Shown here: one piece after another, positions 8,287-16,380 of the stretch
Layout of the letters: every line of letters begins with the position of its first letter
Numbering within the stretch: position 1 is the first letter of the stretch
Assembly (NCBI GenBank): GCA_034933305.1
Contig: JAYFNU010000008.1
Span: 92,291 to 156,290, forward strand
DNA from: JAYFNU01 sp034933305
GTDB lineage: Bacteria; Bacillota; Clostridia; Oscillospirales; Ruminococcaceae
DNA length: 64,000 bases
Reading direction: 5' to 3'
Program-made: the position numbers and the translations under genes
The notes under the pieces: generated by a model
Seen by the model: the letters and a program-made list of their open reading frames with translations, nothing else
Told to the model about the DNA's origin: nothing
Database searches by the model: none

Positions 8287-9252
8287 TCACGGGTTGACGA
8301 CGTTGCTCGGCTTCCCGGCGAGGAAATTCTCGAGGTTCTGCACGGCCGCGTCCATCAGGCGCTGGCGGCTTTCCTTCGGCGCCCAGCTGATGTGCGGCGT
8401 GAGGATGCAGTTCGGCGCGGTGAACAGCGGGTTGTCCTCCCGGATGGGCTCCGAGGACACGACGTCCAGTCCCGCCCCGTAGACCTTCCCGAACTTGAGC
8501 GCGTCGGCGAGCGCCTGCTCGTCGATGAGCTGGCCGCGGCTGTTGTTGAGAAGGATCACGCCGTTCTTCATCTTCGCGAGGCTCTTCGCGTTGATGATCT
8601 TGTCCGTCTGCGGCGTCAGCGGGCAGTGCAGCGCGATGACGTCGGACTGCGCGAACAGCGTGTCGAGGTCGCAGAAGGTGGCGACGCCGCCGTCGTCCGG
8701 CCCCTTGTTGGCGTCATAGGCGAGGATGTTCATGCCCATGCCCTTCGCCATGCGGCCGGTCGCCCGGCCGATGCGGCCGTAGCCGATGATGCCCATCGTT
8801 TTGCCCGCGAGCTCGATGAGCGGATAGTCCCAGAAGCAGAAGTCGCCCGATTTCTCCCACCGGCCGGCATGCACGGCCTCGCTGTGGTGGCCGATGTGGT
8901 GGCAGATCTCCAGCAGCAGCCCGATGGCGAACTGCGCGACCGCGTTCGTCCCGTAGGAGGGGATGTTGCAGACGGGGATGCCGCGCTCGCGCGCCGCGGC
9001 GGTGTCGACGACGTTGAAGCCGGTCGCGAGCACGCCGATGTAGCGGATATCGGGGCAGCGGTCGAGCACCGCTTTCGTCAGCGGGGTCTTGTTGGTATAC
9101 ACGATCTCGGCGTCGCCGATGCGGCGCGCGATCTCGTCTTCGTCGCCGAGCGGCGTGCGCTTGTAGACGGTGAGCTCGCCGAGTTTTTCAAAGCCGGCCC
9201 ACGACAGGTCGCCCGGGTTCTCGGTATACCCGTCCAGAATCACAATTTTCAT
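8287..9252 (-). CDS. D-2-hydroxyacid dehydrogenase (glycerate dehydrogenase/hydroxypyruvate reductase type)
   Basis: A 321-residue NAD-dependent dehydrogenase. It carries GYGRIG at about residues 158-163, Arg239 (NNSRGQ), Glu268 (SSEPIR) and His287 (TPHISW). The start at 9252 (MKIVILDGYTENPGD) has a GGAGG box, and the stop of the TIM-barrel gene at 9257 is only 4 bp away. In overall layout (YIGVLATGFNVVD, RGQLIDEQAL) it resembles HprA-type hydroxypyruvate reductases more closely than its neighbour does. Two adjacent paralogues suggest two related 2-oxoacid intermediates in one pathway. Confidence 0.87.
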   Translation of the reverse strand: MKIVILDGYTENPGDLSWAGFEKLGELTVYKRTPLGDEDEIARRIGDAEIVYTNKTPLTKAVLDRCPDIRYIGVLATGFNVVDTAAARERGIPVCNIPSYGTNAVAQFAIGLLLEICHHIGHHSEAVHAGRWEKSGDFCFWDYPLIELAGKTMGIIGYGRIGRATGRMAKGMGMNILAYDANKGPDDGGVATFCDLDTLFAQSDVIALHCPLTPQTDKIINAKSLAKMKNGVILLNNSRGQLIDEQALADALKFGKVYGAGLDVVSSEPIREDNPLFTAPNCILTPHISWAPKESRQRLMDAAVQNLENFLAGKPSNVVNP

Positions 9253-9256
9253 TTCG

Positions 9257-10153
9257 TCAATCCTCCAGCAGCGCCCATGCGCGGTTGAGCGTGCGCTTCG
9301 TTCCGGCGAGGACGACGTCCGCGTCCTCCGTCTTCCACGGCTTGATCTCAAAGGACAGCATATACGGATCCTCCGGCCGGAAGAAGCCCTCGCGCCGGAG
9401 CACGCGCAAAAAGTCGATCAGCTCGGGGCAGCCGTTCGCGCTGTTCGGGAATCCGAAGCGCGGATGCAGATCGCCGTACGCCTCGCAGCCGGGCCTGACG
9501 ACGGCGTTGCCGATGTGCAGATGGGTGATGTAGGGCTTGCAGGCCGCGATGACCTGCGCGCTCGTCTCGCGCGTGAGCGGAAAATGGCTCAGGTCGACGA
9601 GCAGGCCGAAGTTCTTGTCCGTCCTGCGCATATCGGCGGCAAACTGCGCCGCATAGGGCGCGGGGCCGATGAGCGAGGCCTTGTCGACGTCGTAGTCGAA
9701 GACCTCGAGCTCCACCTCGATGCCCTTGTCCGCGGCGTGTGCGCACACGGCATGGGCGGTCCTGAGCAGCTGCGCGTAGGCCTGCGCCTGCGTCGCTTTC
9801 TCCCATTTTCCCGACAGGAAGGCGAGCCGCTGCGCGCCGAGCTGCTGCGCCTCGTCCACGGCGCGCAGCAGGCGGTCTTCCGCCGCCCTGCGCTGCGTCT
9901 CGTCGAGGCTGTTCGCGTTGAGGCCCGCGCCCATCAGGCACGGCTGCGCGGAAAATCCGACGCACAGATTGCTCTCGCGCAGCATTGCGGCCGCTTTTTC
10001 GCGCGCGGCGTCGTCGCTGAACGAGGTGACCTCGACCGCGTCGAAGTAATCGTCGCACGCGACGCGGCGCAGTGTGTCGAGCACCGGCCCCGACGGATAG
10101 CTCATCGGCAGAATGGTGCTGACCCTGAAATATTTATGGATGCTGTCTTTCAT
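9257..10153 (-). CDS. Sugar phosphate isomerase/epimerase-like TIM-barrel protein
   Basis: A 298-residue protein of the xylose-isomerase-like/AP-endonuclease-2 TIM-barrel family, which includes hydroxypyruvate isomerase (Hyi), tagatose epimerases and FrlC. Metal-ligand-type segments are visible: a glutamate in VELEVFDYD (about residue 150), an aspartate and histidine in LLVDLSHFPLT (about 185-195), and a histidine in ITHLHIGN. The C-terminal LSFEIKPW supplies another acidic ligand. It sits between the Dabb gene and the dehydrogenases with very short spacers. The operon context favours an isomerase acting on a hydroxypyruvate or tartronate-semialdehyde-like intermediate; an epimerase is equally possible. 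Confidence 0.75.
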   Translation of the reverse strand: MKDSIHKYFRVSTILPMSYPSGPVLDTLRRVACDDYFDAVEVTSFSDDAAREKAAAMLRESNLCVGFSAQPCLMGAGLNANSLDETQRRAAEDRLLRAVDEAQQLGAQRLAFLSGKWEKATQAQAYAQLLRTAHAVCAHAADKGIEVELEVFDYDVDKASLIGPAPYAAQFAADMRRTDKNFGLLVDLSHFPLTRETSAQVIAACKPYITHLHIGNAVVRPGCEAYGDLHPRFGFPNSANGCPELIDFLRVLRREGFFRPEDPYMLSFEIKPWKTEDADVVLAGTKRTLNRAWALLED

Positions 10154-10167
10154 TCTTATCTCCCGCT

Positions 10168-10464
10168 TTATTGAATCTCGAAGTCGGCGGACAGCCGCTG
10201 TTCGACGAACGGCCGCACGAAGGTGTTCGCGACCTGCAGATGCTTCGGATTGTTCTTATAGCCCTGCAGCGCCGCCTCGTCGGTGAAGACCGTGTCGAGC
10301 ATCATGTCGGCGGCGCTGCCGCCGACGAGCGCGGTGCGGACCGTCGCCGAAACGAGGCCGTCGATCTGGCCGACGAGGCCCTCGAGCCCCGTTTTGACAT
10401 TCGCTTTGACCGACGCCTTGTCGGCGTCCGCCCGGAGCTTCCACAGCACGACGTGTCGGATCAT
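10168..10464 (-). CDS. Dabb (stress-responsive alpha/beta barrel) domain protein
   Basis: A 98-residue dimeric alpha/beta-barrel domain protein of the Dabb family, recognised by the opening MIRHVVLWKLR and the central segment TALVGGSAADMMLDTVFTD. The start at 10464 lies two bases after the upstream gene's stop, implying translational coupling. The exact role is unknown; stand-alone Dabb proteins often sit in catabolic operons, and some plant and fungal relatives are cyclases. Confidence 0.8.
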   Translation of the reverse strand: MIRHVVLWKLRADADKASVKANVKTGLEGLVGQIDGLVSATVRTALVGGSAADMMLDTVFTDEAALQGYKNNPKHLQVANTFVRPFVEQRLSADFEIQ

Positions 10465-10466
10465 GT

Positions 10467-11351
10467 TCAGTCCCCGATGGTCGTGCCGGTCAGTTTTTCG
10501 TAGTAGAGCGCAAGGCCGCTGTGATCGCTCTGGCCGTCGCCGTCCGCGTGCAGCGTCTCCATCATCTCGAGCACCGCCGCCGTCAGCGGCAGCGGGGAGC
10601 CGACGCCGTGGCCGGTGTCCATGACGTTGCACAGATCCTTGATGTGCAGATCGATCTTGAAGCCGGGCTTGTAATTGTGCGCGAGCATCATCGGCACCTT
10701 CGCGTTCATGACCGTGCTGCCCGCGAGGCCGCCCTTGATCGCGTCAAAGACGCGCGCGGGATCGACGCCCGCTTTTTTGGCGAGCATGAAGGCCTCCGAG
10801 CACGCCGCGATGTTGCACGCGACGATGATCTGGTTCGCGAGCTTCGTCGTATTGCCGGCGCCCACGTCGCCGCACAGCACCACCGACGCGCCCATCTCGG
10901 ACAGCAGCGGCTTCGCCTCTTCGAAATCCTTATCGGCGCCGCCGACCATGATGGACAGCGTGCCGTCGATCGCCTTCGGTTCGCCGCCGGACACGGGCGC
11001 GTCCAGCATGCGCACGCCCTTTTCGGCGCACGCGGCGGCGATCTCCTTCGACGCGAGCGGCGCGATGGAGCTCATGTCGATGAGCAGCGTTCCCTGCTGC
11101 GCTCCCTCGAGGACGCCGTTTTCGCCCATGACCACCGCTTTCACGTGCGGGGAGTTGGGCAGCATCGTGATGATGACGCGGCACTGCCGCGCGACGTCGC
11201 GCGCGCTCGTCCCGGCCGCGGCGCCCGCCGCGACGACATCGTCGACGTTCGCCTGCACGACGTCGAAAACGACCAGCTCGTGACCGGCTTTCATGAGATT
11301 CTTCGCCATGGGTTTGCCCATGATGCCGAGTCCGATAAATCCTATTTTCAT
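10467..11351 (-). CDS. 2-hydroxy-3-oxopropionate (tartronate semialdehyde) reductase-like enzyme
   Basis: A 294-residue beta-hydroxyacid dehydrogenase of the GarR/GlxR type. It has the cofactor motif GFIGLGIMGKPMAKNL at residues 4-19, the substrate-binding DAPVSGGEPKA at 117-127 and catalytic Lys170 in GNTTKLANQ. The start ATG at 11351 follows AAGGAG. GarR/GlxR reduces tartronate semialdehyde to D-glycerate, and in enterobacteria GlxR belongs to the allantoin/glyoxylate pathway. Here it follows an allantoinase-like gene, which is suggestive. Other beta-hydroxyacid substrates such as 3-hydroxyisobutyrate cannot be excluded. Confidence 0.82.
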   Translation of the reverse strand: MKIGFIGLGIMGKPMAKNLMKAGHELVVFDVVQANVDDVVAAGAAAGTSARDVARQCRVIITMLPNSPHVKAVVMGENGVLEGAQQGTLLIDMSSIAPLASKEIAAACAEKGVRMLDAPVSGGEPKAIDGTLSIMVGGADKDFEEAKPLLSEMGASVVLCGDVGAGNTTKLANQIIVACNIAACSEAFMLAKKAGVDPARVFDAIKGGLAGSTVMNAKVPMMLAHNYKPGFKIDLHIKDLCNVMDTGHGVGSPLPLTAAVLEMMETLHADGDGQSDHSGLALYYEKLTGTTIGD

Positions 11352-11362
11352 TCCGTTCTCCT

Positions 11363-12721
11363 TCAGTTCGCGCGGGGGATGAATTTCCCGCTTCCCGTTT
11401 TGCCGACAAAGTGATAGTCCTTCGCGACGAGCTCGCCGCGCAGGAAGGTCATCACCGGCCAGCCCTTGTATTTCCGCCCCATGAGCGGGGACCACTTGCA
11501 CTTGAAGGCCGCTTCCTCCTCCGTCAGCGCGTGCTCGGCGTCCATGTCGACGACGACGATGTCCGCGTCGTAGCCGGGCAGCAGATCGCCCTTCCCGGGC
11601 AGGCGGAAAAGCTTCGCCGCGTTGTAGCTGCTCATGCGCACGAAATCCTCGAGCGTGATGCGGCCCTTGTTGACGTTGTGCAGCCAGACCGCCATCTCGG
11701 TCTGCAGCCCGGGCATGCCGTTGGGCGCCTTCCAGATGTTCTCCTTGCCCGCGAGCTTTTCGGACAGCTCGTACGGCGAATGGTCGGAGCCGAGGACGTC
11801 GATGTAGCCCTTGCCGATGAGCTCCCACATGCGGTCCTGGTTCGCCTGGTCGTGCATGACCGGCGAGAATTTGGTGAAGGGCCCGAGCTTCTCGTGATCC
11901 TTCGTCGTGAGCTCAAAATACTGCGGGCAGGTCTCCGCCCAGATGTCGGCGCCGTCCTCGCGCTCGCGCCGCACGGCGAGGATGCCCTCGGCCGTCGACA
12001 GATGCGGGACGACGACGCGCATGCCCGTGTGCCGGGCGAAAAGGCCCAGGCGGCGGATCGCTTCCTCCTCGCCGAGCGCGGGGCGCGATTCGTTGAAGGA
12101 CATGTAATCGGTGCGGCCGGCCGCCTCGATGCGGTGCGTCATGAGGTTGATGAGGCCGTCGTTCTCGCAGTGCGCGATCAGGACCGCGTTCATCGGCGCG
12201 AGGATCTCCATCGCGTCGTACAGCAGCTCGTCGTCCACAAAGCCCATGTTGGGCGAGGAATAGCACATATAGACCTTCATCGCGCTCACGCCGGTGTTTT
12301 TCCACAGGTCCCGGATAGAGTGGATGTTGGTGGAATCGAGCCCGCCGTACAGGGTGTAGTCGACGTTCGCGCGGCTCTTGTAGGCGTCGAGGTACGCCTG
12401 ATACGCGGCCTCGTTGAGCAGCAGCGGGTCGTTCGTGGGCATGACGCACATCGTCGTCACGCCGCCGATGGCGGCGGCGCTCGTCGCGTGGGGCATATCC
12501 TCGCGCGCGATATGGCAGCCGGGATCCTCGACGTGGGTGTGCGTGTCGATCATGCCGGGGATGATGTATTTGCCCGCGACGTCGACGGTCCGGGCGCTTT
12601 CGACGTCGGCGTCCTTCGCGAGGAGCGCGGCGATCTTTCCGTCCTTGACGGCGATGCTGCCCTCAAAGCGCGACGTATGGGTGACGATGGTGCCGTTTTT
12701 GAGCAGTAAATCGGCTTTCAT
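11363..12721 (-). CDS. Dihydroorotase/allantoinase-family cyclic amidohydrolase
   Basis: A 452-residue metal-dependent cyclic amidohydrolase. All binuclear metal ligands are visible: His61 and His63 (DTHTHVEDPG), the carbamylated-lysine candidate Lys149 (GVSAMKVYM), His184 (LIAHCEN), His240 (VVPHLST) and Asp313 (GSDHSPY). The length and the MPTNDPLL segment fit allantoinase/dihydroorotase/hydantoinase enzymes. No pyrimidine genes are near, and the downstream genes act on C3 hydroxyacids, so a ureide or hydantoin substrate is more likely than dihydroorotate. It lies 11 bp upstream of the GarR/GlxR-like gene and 2 bp downstream of the cupin gene. Confidence 0.85.
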   Translation of the reverse strand: MKADLLLKNGTIVTHTSRFEGSIAVKDGKIAALLAKDADVESARTVDVAGKYIIPGMIDTHTHVEDPGCHIAREDMPHATSAAAIGGVTTMCVMPTNDPLLLNEAAYQAYLDAYKSRANVDYTLYGGLDSTNIHSIRDLWKNTGVSAMKVYMCYSSPNMGFVDDELLYDAMEILAPMNAVLIAHCENDGLINLMTHRIEAAGRTDYMSFNESRPALGEEEAIRRLGLFARHTGMRVVVPHLSTAEGILAVRREREDGADIWAETCPQYFELTTKDHEKLGPFTKFSPVMHDQANQDRMWELIGKGYIDVLGSDHSPYELSEKLAGKENIWKAPNGMPGLQTEMAVWLHNVNKGRITLEDFVRMSSYNAAKLFRLPGKGDLLPGYDADIVVVDMDAEHALTEEEAAFKCKWSPLMGRKYKGWPVMTFLRGELVAKDYHFVGKTGSGKFIPRAN

Positions 12722-12723
12722 CC

Positions 12724-13086
12724 TTATTTCTCCTTTTCGGCGAGCGTGTAATCGAAATCCTTGTCGATATCGCTGCGCATGGGCGTGTGCACGTCGAGCA
12801 GCATCGAGTCGTCCTCAAGCGCAAAGGAGCCGTGCAATTCGTTGTAATCCGCGTACATGCAGTCGCCCGGCAGACAGATGCGCTTCTCGCTGCCGCAGGT
12901 GATCTCGAATTTTCCCTTGAGGAAATAGATGAACTGCAGGTGGTCGTCGTGGGCGTGCGGCACGGTGAAGGCGCCCTTCTTGAAGGTCATGGTGCAGCCC
13001 ATGATGCCGGGCAGCTTGCCCAGCTGCACGCGGGTCGTGCCGTCGTGGAAATCCTTGAATTTCATATCGCTGCGTTCTACAAACAT
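12724..13086 (-). CDS. Single-domain cupin protein
   Basis: A 120-residue protein with one conserved double-stranded beta-helix. The metal-binding cupin motif 1 is PHAHDDHLQFIYFLKGKFEI (residues 43-62, three histidines plus surrounding acidic and aromatic residues), and motif 2 is PGDCMYADYNELH. It is the first gene of the downstream metabolic operon and starts with a good GGAGGT site at 13086. Possible roles are a small-molecule isomerase, a ureidoglycine/ureidoglycolate-type enzyme or a regulatory sensor. The known AllE enzyme has two cupin domains, so a direct assignment is not justified. Confidence 0.75.
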   Translation of the reverse strand: MFVERSDMKFKDFHDGTTRVQLGKLPGIMGCTMTFKKGAFTVPHAHDDHLQFIYFLKGKFEITCGSEKRICLPGDCMYADYNELHGSFALEDDSMLLDVHTPMRSDIDKDFDYTLAEKEK

Positions 13087-13108
13087 GATGTTACACCTCC
13101 GCTGTTGG

Positions 13109-13126
13109 ATGACCGTCGCCGGTCAT
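13109..13126 (-). promoter_or_regulatory. Small hairpin in the leader of the cupin operon
   Basis: ATGACCG (13109-13115) pairs with CGGTCAT (13120-13126) around a 4-nt loop, between the upstream terminator and the cupin ribosome site. I see no clear promoter here, so the cupin operon may depend on read-through past the terminator. Confidence 0.4.
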
Positions 13127-13138
13127 GGTTTGAATGTT

Positions 13139-13177
13139 TAAAAAAGGATGCGAAGCCCCCTGCAGGGCTTCGCATCC
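13139..13177 (-). terminator. Terminator after the BtpA/SgcQ gene
   Basis: A perfect 13-bp stem (13146-13158 with 13165-13177, GGATGCGAAGCCC) has a 6-nt loop and is followed by seven T on the minus strand. It separates the transporter/kinase transcript from the cupin operon, completely or as an attenuator. Confidence 0.88.
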
Positions 13178-13185
13178 TGTCCTGT

Positions 13186-14052
13186 TCAGCCCTTGCAGAC
13201 CGCGCTGTGCGCCTTCATGAAAATGCGGACCTTTTCGTCGTCGACCTTGCCGGTCATATTGCCCGTATCTTTGAGGCAGGATGCGACAAAGATGCCGTCG
13301 GCATGCTTATAAACGGTGTCAAGGTTCTTCGCGTTGGCGCCGCCGCCGAGGTTGACGTACACGCTCGGGGCCGCCTTCTTGACTTCGTCGATCATCTTCA
13401 TCGACTCGTCGAAGCTCTTGCCCGCGATGTTGACCGCGTCCACGAGGCCCTGGCTGACGGCCTGCATGACCGCGTCGACGAGCGTGACGCCGCCGAGGGG
13501 AGAGGTGCTGCGGTCGTGGATGTCGGCGGCGATGCCCGTGTTGCAGCGCAGCACGTAGCGCATCTCCAGCACGTCGTCCATGATGCCGTCGTGCAGCCCG
13601 CTCATGCCGACGACCGTGCCGACGTAGCACTTCGGGCGGATGTAGTCCGCTTCGACGGCGTTGGCGGTCGCGACGAGCGCCTTGCCGTTGTCGCGCAGGA
13701 CGCTCACGCCCATGACGCAGTCGTCCGGCAGCGCCTCGCGGACGGCGTAGGCCGCCGCGGTGACGCTCGCGACCGTTTCGTAGCCGATGTTGCATTTCAT
13801 CGGCACGTCGTTGACGTTCTGCACGAGGATATTGCGGATGCCGGCGGCGTAATAGCGCTTCGCCTCGTCGACGGCCACTTCGATGATCCTGCGCATGGGG
13901 TAGATATTCTGCGACGTCCCGGGCAGCGCGAGCAGGCCCACGACGGCGGCGACGCCGCGCGGCTCGAACAGCACTTCCGGCTTGCCCGGCCTGTCCGGCA
14001 CGTCATATTTAATCCGTTCTGCGATGGCATAACATTTTGCGATCTCGTCCAT
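13186..14052 (-). CDS. BtpA/SgcQ family protein
   Basis: A 288-residue TIM-barrel-type protein of the BtpA family. Cyanobacterial BtpA affects photosystem I assembly, and the enterobacterial relative SgcQ lies in a carbohydrate operon. Supporting segments are LLALPGTSQN near residue 40, ILVQNVNDVPMKCNIGYETV at about 75-94 and VYVNLGGGANAKNLDTVYKH near residue 230. In a heterotrophic Firmicute the operon context (PfkB kinase, SIS protein, ABC importer) points to sugar or nucleoside metabolism; the reaction is unknown. It is the last gene before a strong terminator. Confidence 0.8.
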   Translation of the reverse strand: MDEIAKCYAIAERIKYDVPDRPGKPEVLFEPRGVAAVVGLLALPGTSQNIYPMRRIIEVAVDEAKRYYAAGIRNILVQNVNDVPMKCNIGYETVASVTAAAYAVREALPDDCVMGVSVLRDNGKALVATANAVEADYIRPKCYVGTVVGMSGLHDGIMDDVLEMRYVLRCNTGIAADIHDRSTSPLGGVTLVDAVMQAVSQGLVDAVNIAGKSFDESMKMIDEVKKAAPSVYVNLGGGANAKNLDTVYKHADGIFVASCLKDTGNMTGKVDDEKVRIFMKAHSAVCKG

Positions 14053-14065
14053 AATGGGTTCTCCT

Positions 14066-15256
14066 TTATTTTAAAAGTGATGCGGACTGTTTTTTCGCGT
14101 CGGCGAGAGAGACGATCTTCGAGCCCCAGATCTGGCGGAAGTTCTCCTCGCGGCGCCACGGCTTGTTGTCGAAGTCGAACGCGGGCACTTCGCTGCACCC
14201 GCTGATGTGCATCGCGAGCAGCTCGAGCGGAATGGCGTAGACGAGCGGCGAGAGATCCTCGCGGATGTTCTCCATGCCGCACACGGGGATGAAGATGTCC
14301 GCGCACCGCGCGAGCTCCTCGTCGCCCTGTTCGCCGATGACGATCTTCTTGCCGTCCATGACGGTGACCGCCTGCAGGATCTCCATCGCGCGCCCGCGCG
14401 CTTCGCCGCGCGGCGCGATGACGACCGTGTGGGTGCCCGGGCGGGTCGTGAAGTACTGGGTGTGGGCCCATTCCTCGATGCCCTGCGGGATGGAGTCGAA
14501 GCCGGCCGCCTCGAGGAACTTCATCGCGCCGAACTGCGCGGTGCCCCAGTTGGGGCCGCTGCCGAGCAGGTGGAACATGCGGATCTTCTGCGGGGTGTCC
14601 TCCACGTAGTAGGCCCGGATATAGCGCTCGATCATGTTGTTGGACTGCTCGACCGTCGCGCGCATGACGCCGCCGAGCTTCGAGATGTAGTCGAACAGCG
14701 CCTTCACGTCGGCGTCGGACATGGTGCCCATGCTGCGGCCGAGCGCGGCCGCGATGCACACGAGCGCGAGCAGCGACGCGCAGTAGGACTTGGTACCGGG
14801 TGCAAAGCCGAAATTTTCAGGGATCTCAAGGACGACCTTTTCGTTTGCCGCCTGCGCTAACTTACTGTCCGGATTGCTCGTCACGGCGATGGAGAGAGCG
14901 CCCTTCTCCCGCGCGCGCATCGCGCATTCCACCGTGCGCGAGACGCGCCCGGAGGAGGAGATGCAGATGACGAGGGAACTGTCGTCGACCTCGTAATCGC
15001 AGACGTAGCGGGAAAATTCGATCGCCTGGTAGACTTCGGTGTGGATCTTCACCGTGCGCACGAACAGGTCGCGCAGGCACAGGCCCGCGCAGAAGGAATC
15101 CCCGCAGCCGGTGATATAGACTTTTTTGATCTTTTTGGAAAAATCGTGCCGCGCGATGATCGCCTCGCACTGGGCGACCACGCCGGCGGAGCAATCGTCG
15201 AACAGTCTCGCCTGCTCGGCGACCTCCCGCGCCATGCGCTCCATGGAATCTGTCAT
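14066..15256 (-). CDS. Double SIS-domain sugar isomerase/deglycase-like protein
   Basis: A 396-residue protein with two SIS (phosphosugar-binding) modules. The first carries KVYITGCGDSFCAGL and the serine-rich VICISSSGRVSRTVE loop (about residues 40-110). The second begins near MFHLLGSGPNWGTAQFGAMK (about 230). The family includes GlmS/AgaS isomerases and FrlB-type deglycases. No glutaminase domain is present, so it is not GlmS. The start MTDSMERM at 15256 has an AAGGAG site. It is co-transcribed with the PfkB kinase (26 bp spacing) and probably acts on the kinase product. A second, diverged SIS protein occurs at 22250-23488. Confidence 0.83.
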   Translation of the reverse strand: MTDSMERMAREVAEQARLFDDCSAGVVAQCEAIIARHDFSKKIKKVYITGCGDSFCAGLCLRDLFVRTVKIHTEVYQAIEFSRYVCDYEVDDSSLVICISSSGRVSRTVECAMRAREKGALSIAVTSNPDSKLAQAANEKVVLEIPENFGFAPGTKSYCASLLALVCIAAALGRSMGTMSDADVKALFDYISKLGGVMRATVEQSNNMIERYIRAYYVEDTPQKIRMFHLLGSGPNWGTAQFGAMKFLEAAGFDSIPQGIEEWAHTQYFTTRPGTHTVVIAPRGEARGRAMEILQAVTVMDGKKIVIGEQGDEELARCADIFIPVCGMENIREDLSPLVYAIPLELLAMHISGCSEVPAFDFDNKPWRREENFRQIWGSKIVSLADAKKQSASLLK

Positions 15257-15282
15257 GCTTTTCTCCTTTGTTTGCGATAATT

Positions 15283-16260
15283 TCAGCGCAGCCGGCACTT
15301 TTCGAGATCGAGGCCTGCCTTGAACTCGTCATAGCGCGCCGTCGCCTGTTCCTTCGTGACCTCGAACGTCTTCATGCAGCCGTAATGGTCGATGCAGAAG
15401 GACGCCGAGACCGAGCCGCAGATCGCGCCCTCCAGCGGGTCCTCGTTCTGCAGATAGCCGCTGATGAAGCCGCCGCAGAAGGTGTCGCCGCAGCCGGTCA
15501 CGTCGACGACTTTCGATTTCGCGTACGCCGGCACGTGCCACGCGCGGTCGGTGGTCCTGTCGTAGACAAGCGAGCCGCGGCCGCCGAGCTTCACAAGGCA
15601 CACGCGCACGCCGTAGTCGGTGATTTTCTTCAGGTAGGGGATGTAGTTTTCGACCTTTTCCTGCGCCGGAATGGAGAAAAAGCGGATCAGCTCGTCCTCG
15701 CTCGGCAGCCAGACCGTGATCTTTTTGAACAGGTCGATCCAGATGGGGCGGTTGTCCTCGTACATGGAATCAAAGTGCGGATCGACCGCGATGATCGTCC
15801 CGTCGTCGGGCAGGCCCTGCAGGAAACCCGCGCCCCACGGAAAGGGCAGCGCCGCGACGCTGATCGCGCGGGTCGCGCCCCGGTAGCGGTCGGGGAAGTC
15901 CGCGGCGCTGTGCGGCTCCATCTCGGGGTTCTTCCCGCTCCAGCGCTGGTTGATGAAGTAGCGGTTGCCCGCCCGGTCGAAGATGGCGAAGATATGGATG
16001 TTCGCCATGTCGGGGACGTCGGTCACGCCCGAGAGATCGACGGTCCCTTTCGTCGCCTTCCGCAGCGTGTCCATGTCGAAGTCGTTGCCCTTGCGCGTCA
16101 CGAAGCCGATGCTGTCGCGCTGCCACATATACGCGCCGGAAAGCTGGTAGATCCCGTCGCCGCCGGGCGAATCCATCAGCACGGGCCGGTCCATGCGCAC
16201 GATGTCGTCGATGGTGATCTGTCCGCAGATGATCACCGAAAAGTCTTTCTTTTCCATCAT
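15283..16260 (-). CDS. PfkB-family carbohydrate/nucleoside kinase
   Basis: A 325-residue ribokinase-fold kinase. The C-terminal PfkB signature VVDVTGCGDTFCGGFISGYL contains the catalytic base Asp in the GCGD anion-hole motif. The N-terminal substrate region has SPGGDGIYQLSGAYMWQ, a variation of the usual GGxxxN pattern. I chose the start at 16260 because it has AGGA at a workable distance; ATG codons at 16257 and 16278 are alternatives. In the operon it would phosphorylate the compound imported by the BMP-type transporter, such as a ribose-like sugar, a nucleoside or an Amadori-type sugar. Confidence 0.82.
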   Translation of the reverse strand: MMEKKDFSVIICGQITIDDIVRMDRPVLMDSPGGDGIYQLSGAYMWQRDSIGFVTRKGNDFDMDTLRKATKGTVDLSGVTDVPDMANIHIFAIFDRAGNRYFINQRWSGKNPEMEPHSAADFPDRYRGATRAISVAALPFPWGAGFLQGLPDDGTIIAVDPHFDSMYEDNRPIWIDLFKKITVWLPSEDELIRFFSIPAQEKVENYIPYLKKITDYGVRVCLVKLGGRGSLVYDRTTDRAWHVPAYAKSKVVDVTGCGDTFCGGFISGYLQNEDPLEGAICGSVSASFCIDHYGCMKTFEVTKEQATARYDEFKAGLDLEKCRLR

Positions 16261-16306
16261 CTTTCTTTTTCCTGCCATATAACAGAATTCTCTTCTAGAA
16301 TAACCT

Positions 16307-16368
16307 GCACAGCGCGCCGCCGCAAGCTCCGCGCAAAATTTTGCGGAAGCCCGCGGGGTGCGCTGTGC
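16307..16368 (-). promoter_or_regulatory. Structured intercistronic element between permease and kinase genes
   Basis: GCACAGCGC (16307-16315) pairs with GCGCTGTGC (16360-16368). The enclosed segment contains a perfect 14-bp palindrome, CGCAAAATTTTGCG (16332-16345). No T-run follows on the minus strand, so an mRNA-processing or stability role is more likely than termination. Confidence 0.5.
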
Positions 16369-16380
16369 GGATTAAAGCTG

